This document shows, one piece after another, positions 7,812 through 8,344 of a stretch of DNA of 8,344 bases. The translations under genes were made by a program, and so were the position numbers. How positions within the stretch are numbered: position 1 is the first letter of the stretch; the number at the start of each line of letters is the position of its first letter. The stretch covers positions 1 through 8,344 of the forward strand of contig JAXGMN010000120.1 of the NCBI GenBank assembly GCA_040768665.1. Direction: 5' to 3'. This DNA is from JABWBD01 sp040768665 (lineage in GTDB: Bacteria; Planctomycetota; Planctomycetia; Pirellulales; Thermoguttaceae). The notes below the pieces were generated by a model. That model was not told the origin of the DNA. It did no database searches and saw only the letters and a list, made by a program, of their open reading frames with translations.

Positions 7812-7969
7812 TGAGAACAAAACGCCAAAGACTAGCCGCGGCCCGGTTCCGATTTTCCCTAGATGATCGCGAGGATCGAGCAGGGAGACGTTGAAACCGA
7901 GAAGCTTTAGCACCAAACGGCTTTTTCGACGGGAAGGGTTCGCTTTGACACGGCACGGTTTGAGGGAGG

Positions 7970-8012
7970 ATGCCCGCGGCTTGTCCACGGGAGGCTCACG
8001 TTTCCCGCTACA
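7970..8012 (-). repeat. Interspersed ~43-bp element, inverted copy
   Basis: Read on the minus strand it starts tgtagcgggaaacgtgagcc and ends aagccgcgggcat, with about five differences in 43 from the copy at 7751. The palindrome is slightly weakened by two changes in the left arm. The orientation is opposite to the copies at 7685, 7751 and 8102, which argues against simple tandem slippage as the source of the whole family. Confidence 0.75.
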
Positions 8013-8033
8013 GAAACCCGCCTCCTCCCCGCC

Positions 8034-8078
8034 CCTTGGTTTCCCCCCGGCGGCTTTGCCGCTGCGGGGAAACCAAGG
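8034..8078. repeat. 45-bp near-perfect hairpin
   Basis: Left arm 8034-8054 (starting ccttggtttcccc) and right arm 8058-8078 (ending ggggaaaccaagg) pair at 19 of 21 positions around a three-base ttt loop. The next base on each side does not extend the stem, and no T-run follows, so a standard intrinsic terminator is not supported. It sits between two oppositely oriented copies of the ~43-bp element and may be part of the same composite unit. Confidence 0.75.
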
Positions 8079-8101
8079 CGGATGGCGGCGACCGTTGCGT
8101 A

Positions 8102-8144
8102 GGTAGCAGAGAACGTAACCATCCCGCGGACAAGCCGCGGGCAT
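8102..8144 (+). repeat. Interspersed ~43-bp element, direct copy
   Basis: It reads ggtagcagagaacgtaacc, a spacer base, then tcccgcggacaagccgcggg and cat. The core keeps the ccgcgg...ccgcgg palindrome. With the inverted copy at 7970-8012 it flanks the 45-bp hairpin at 8034-8078, giving an inverted-repeat arrangement about 175 bp long. Confidence 0.75.
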
Positions 8145-8305
8145 TCGTGGCGGCCCGGCGCCTGGCGGCCGAGGTCGCCGCGTGGATGCGGAAGAACCTA
8201 GCGGGGGCGGAACGGCTTCACCCCTTCCATGCCGAGGTTGCCCGGTTGCTGGGCGGTTCGGCAGAATCGCCTCAGCGAGACCGGAAACCTGAAGCAGAAA
8301 CGTAA
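8145..8305 (+). pseudogene. Possible short coding remnant (tentative)
   Basis: An open frame ending in TAA at 8303-8305 encodes an Ala/Arg-rich helical stretch, AARRLAAEVAAWMRKN, then RLHPFHAEVARLLGGSAESP and RKPEAET. This looks more protein-like than the surrounding repeat translations, but upstream the frame runs into the ~43-bp element, and the only internal ATG (8184) would leave about 40 residues. No family is recognised and no Shine-Dalgarno is visible. The SAESP part overlaps the hairpin at 8248-8276. It may be the tail of a decayed gene or a chance frame. Confidence 0.2.
8248..8276. repeat. GGCA-loop hairpin, copy B
   Basis: Inner stem ggcggttc (8252-8259) pairs with gaatcgcc (8264-8271) using one G-T pair, loop ggca; a short outer stem gctg/cagc (8248-8251 with 8273-8276) follows after one bulged base. 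Bases 8252-8301 align without gaps to 7451-7500 (37 of 50 identical), including the shared gaagcagaaa at the same 39-base distance from the hairpin start. Confidence 0.6.
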
Positions 8306-8344
8306 GAGAACATCAAGAACTTACAGGGATTGAAAACGGGGCGG

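Larger units (their letters stand above)
7340..8344. other. Gene-poor, repeat-rich intergenic region
   Basis: About 1 kb beyond the giant gene's stop contains no frame I can accept as a gene. Several frames are open because of high GC and lack of stops, but their products are Arg/Pro/Gly/Ala-rich translations of interspersed repeats (for example PAGKPRASASGAR twice in one frame). Shine-Dalgarno sites at sensible spacing are lacking. The stretch holds the repeat and hairpin elements listed separately. The segments about 7620-7680, 7815-7965 and 8150-8235 show nothing I can name. Confidence 0.8.

Noticed and set aside
7406..7894. A 162-codon + strand frame after the giant gene
   Set aside because: Its second half contains PAGKPRASASGAR repeats produced by the tandem DNA element. 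Composition is Arg/Ala/Gly-rich, no Shine-Dalgarno is visible at the ATG, and hairpins cross the frame.
7945..7972. ttgaca box and gggaggatg, resembling a promoter -35 and a Shine-Dalgarno with ATG
   Set aside because: No -10-like sequence follows the ttgaca at 16-18 bases, and the purine run touches the ATG with almost no spacing. The ATG is also the edge of the repeat element.
7542..8144. A 200-codon minus-strand frame through the intergenic repeats
   Set aside because: It consists of repeated AACPREAHVPCY-like peptides from the inverted and direct copies of the ~43-bp element; a spurious open frame is the simpler reading.
8316..8338. acttacagggattgaaaac near the right edge, resembling the end of some CRISPR repeats
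   Set aside because: Only one copy is in the window, with no second repeat, spacer pattern or cas gene; the ATTGAAA ending is too short to mean anything alone.
8335..8344. Terminal acggggcgg as the edge of a tRNA gene on the minus strand
   Set aside because: Nine bases are not enough to see an acceptor stem or T-loop; the sequence beyond 8344 is needed.

Overview
The window looks like part of a planctomycete chromosome (probably Pirellulales-like). The basis is moderately high GC, a very large multi-repeat surface or secreted protein, and a C-terminal RTX-plus-tail architecture of a kind I associate with Planctomycetes. This is an inference from protein style. No rRNA or other phylogenetic marker is present.

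Bases 2-7339 are one open frame on the + strand, the 3' part (2445 residues visible) of a giant gene that begins upstream of the window. In order it encodes: (1) eighteen full ~69-residue parallel beta-helix repeats and a degenerate nineteenth cap (2 to about 4010); (2) a beta-sandwich-like domain (about 4049-4360); (3) a PKD-type Ig-like domain (4364-4639); (4) a seven-fold WGSGPNDVYAVG / Asp-box array, probably a seven-bladed beta-propeller (4640-5539); (5) a second, degenerate PKD-like domain (5540-5818); (6) a long degenerate RTX-like region (5819-6850) ending in six clean RTX nonapeptides (6851-7012); (7) a 105-residue C-terminal tail (7022-7336). The whole suggests an extracellular, calcium-stabilised adhesin or matrix protein, possibly exported by a type I route. 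No enzymatic site is visible.

Bases 7340-8344 hold no convincing gene. The stretch is crowded with structured DNA: five copies, in both orientations, of a ~43-bp element with a GC-rich palindromic core; a 45-bp near-perfect hairpin; two further inverted repeats; and two direct copies, 801 bp apart, of a hairpin with an invariant GGCA loop whose only stem/loop differences fall on one base pair. Several frames stay open here, but their products are translations of the repeats.

The most notable points are the EF-hand-like acidic loop in nearly every beta-helix repeat, recent internal duplication of helix modules (624-bp and 411-bp offsets), insertion of a propeller between two PKD-like domains in a beta-helix/RTX protein, and the two intergenic repeat families. 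I see no CRISPR array, RNA gene, transposase or complete defence system.
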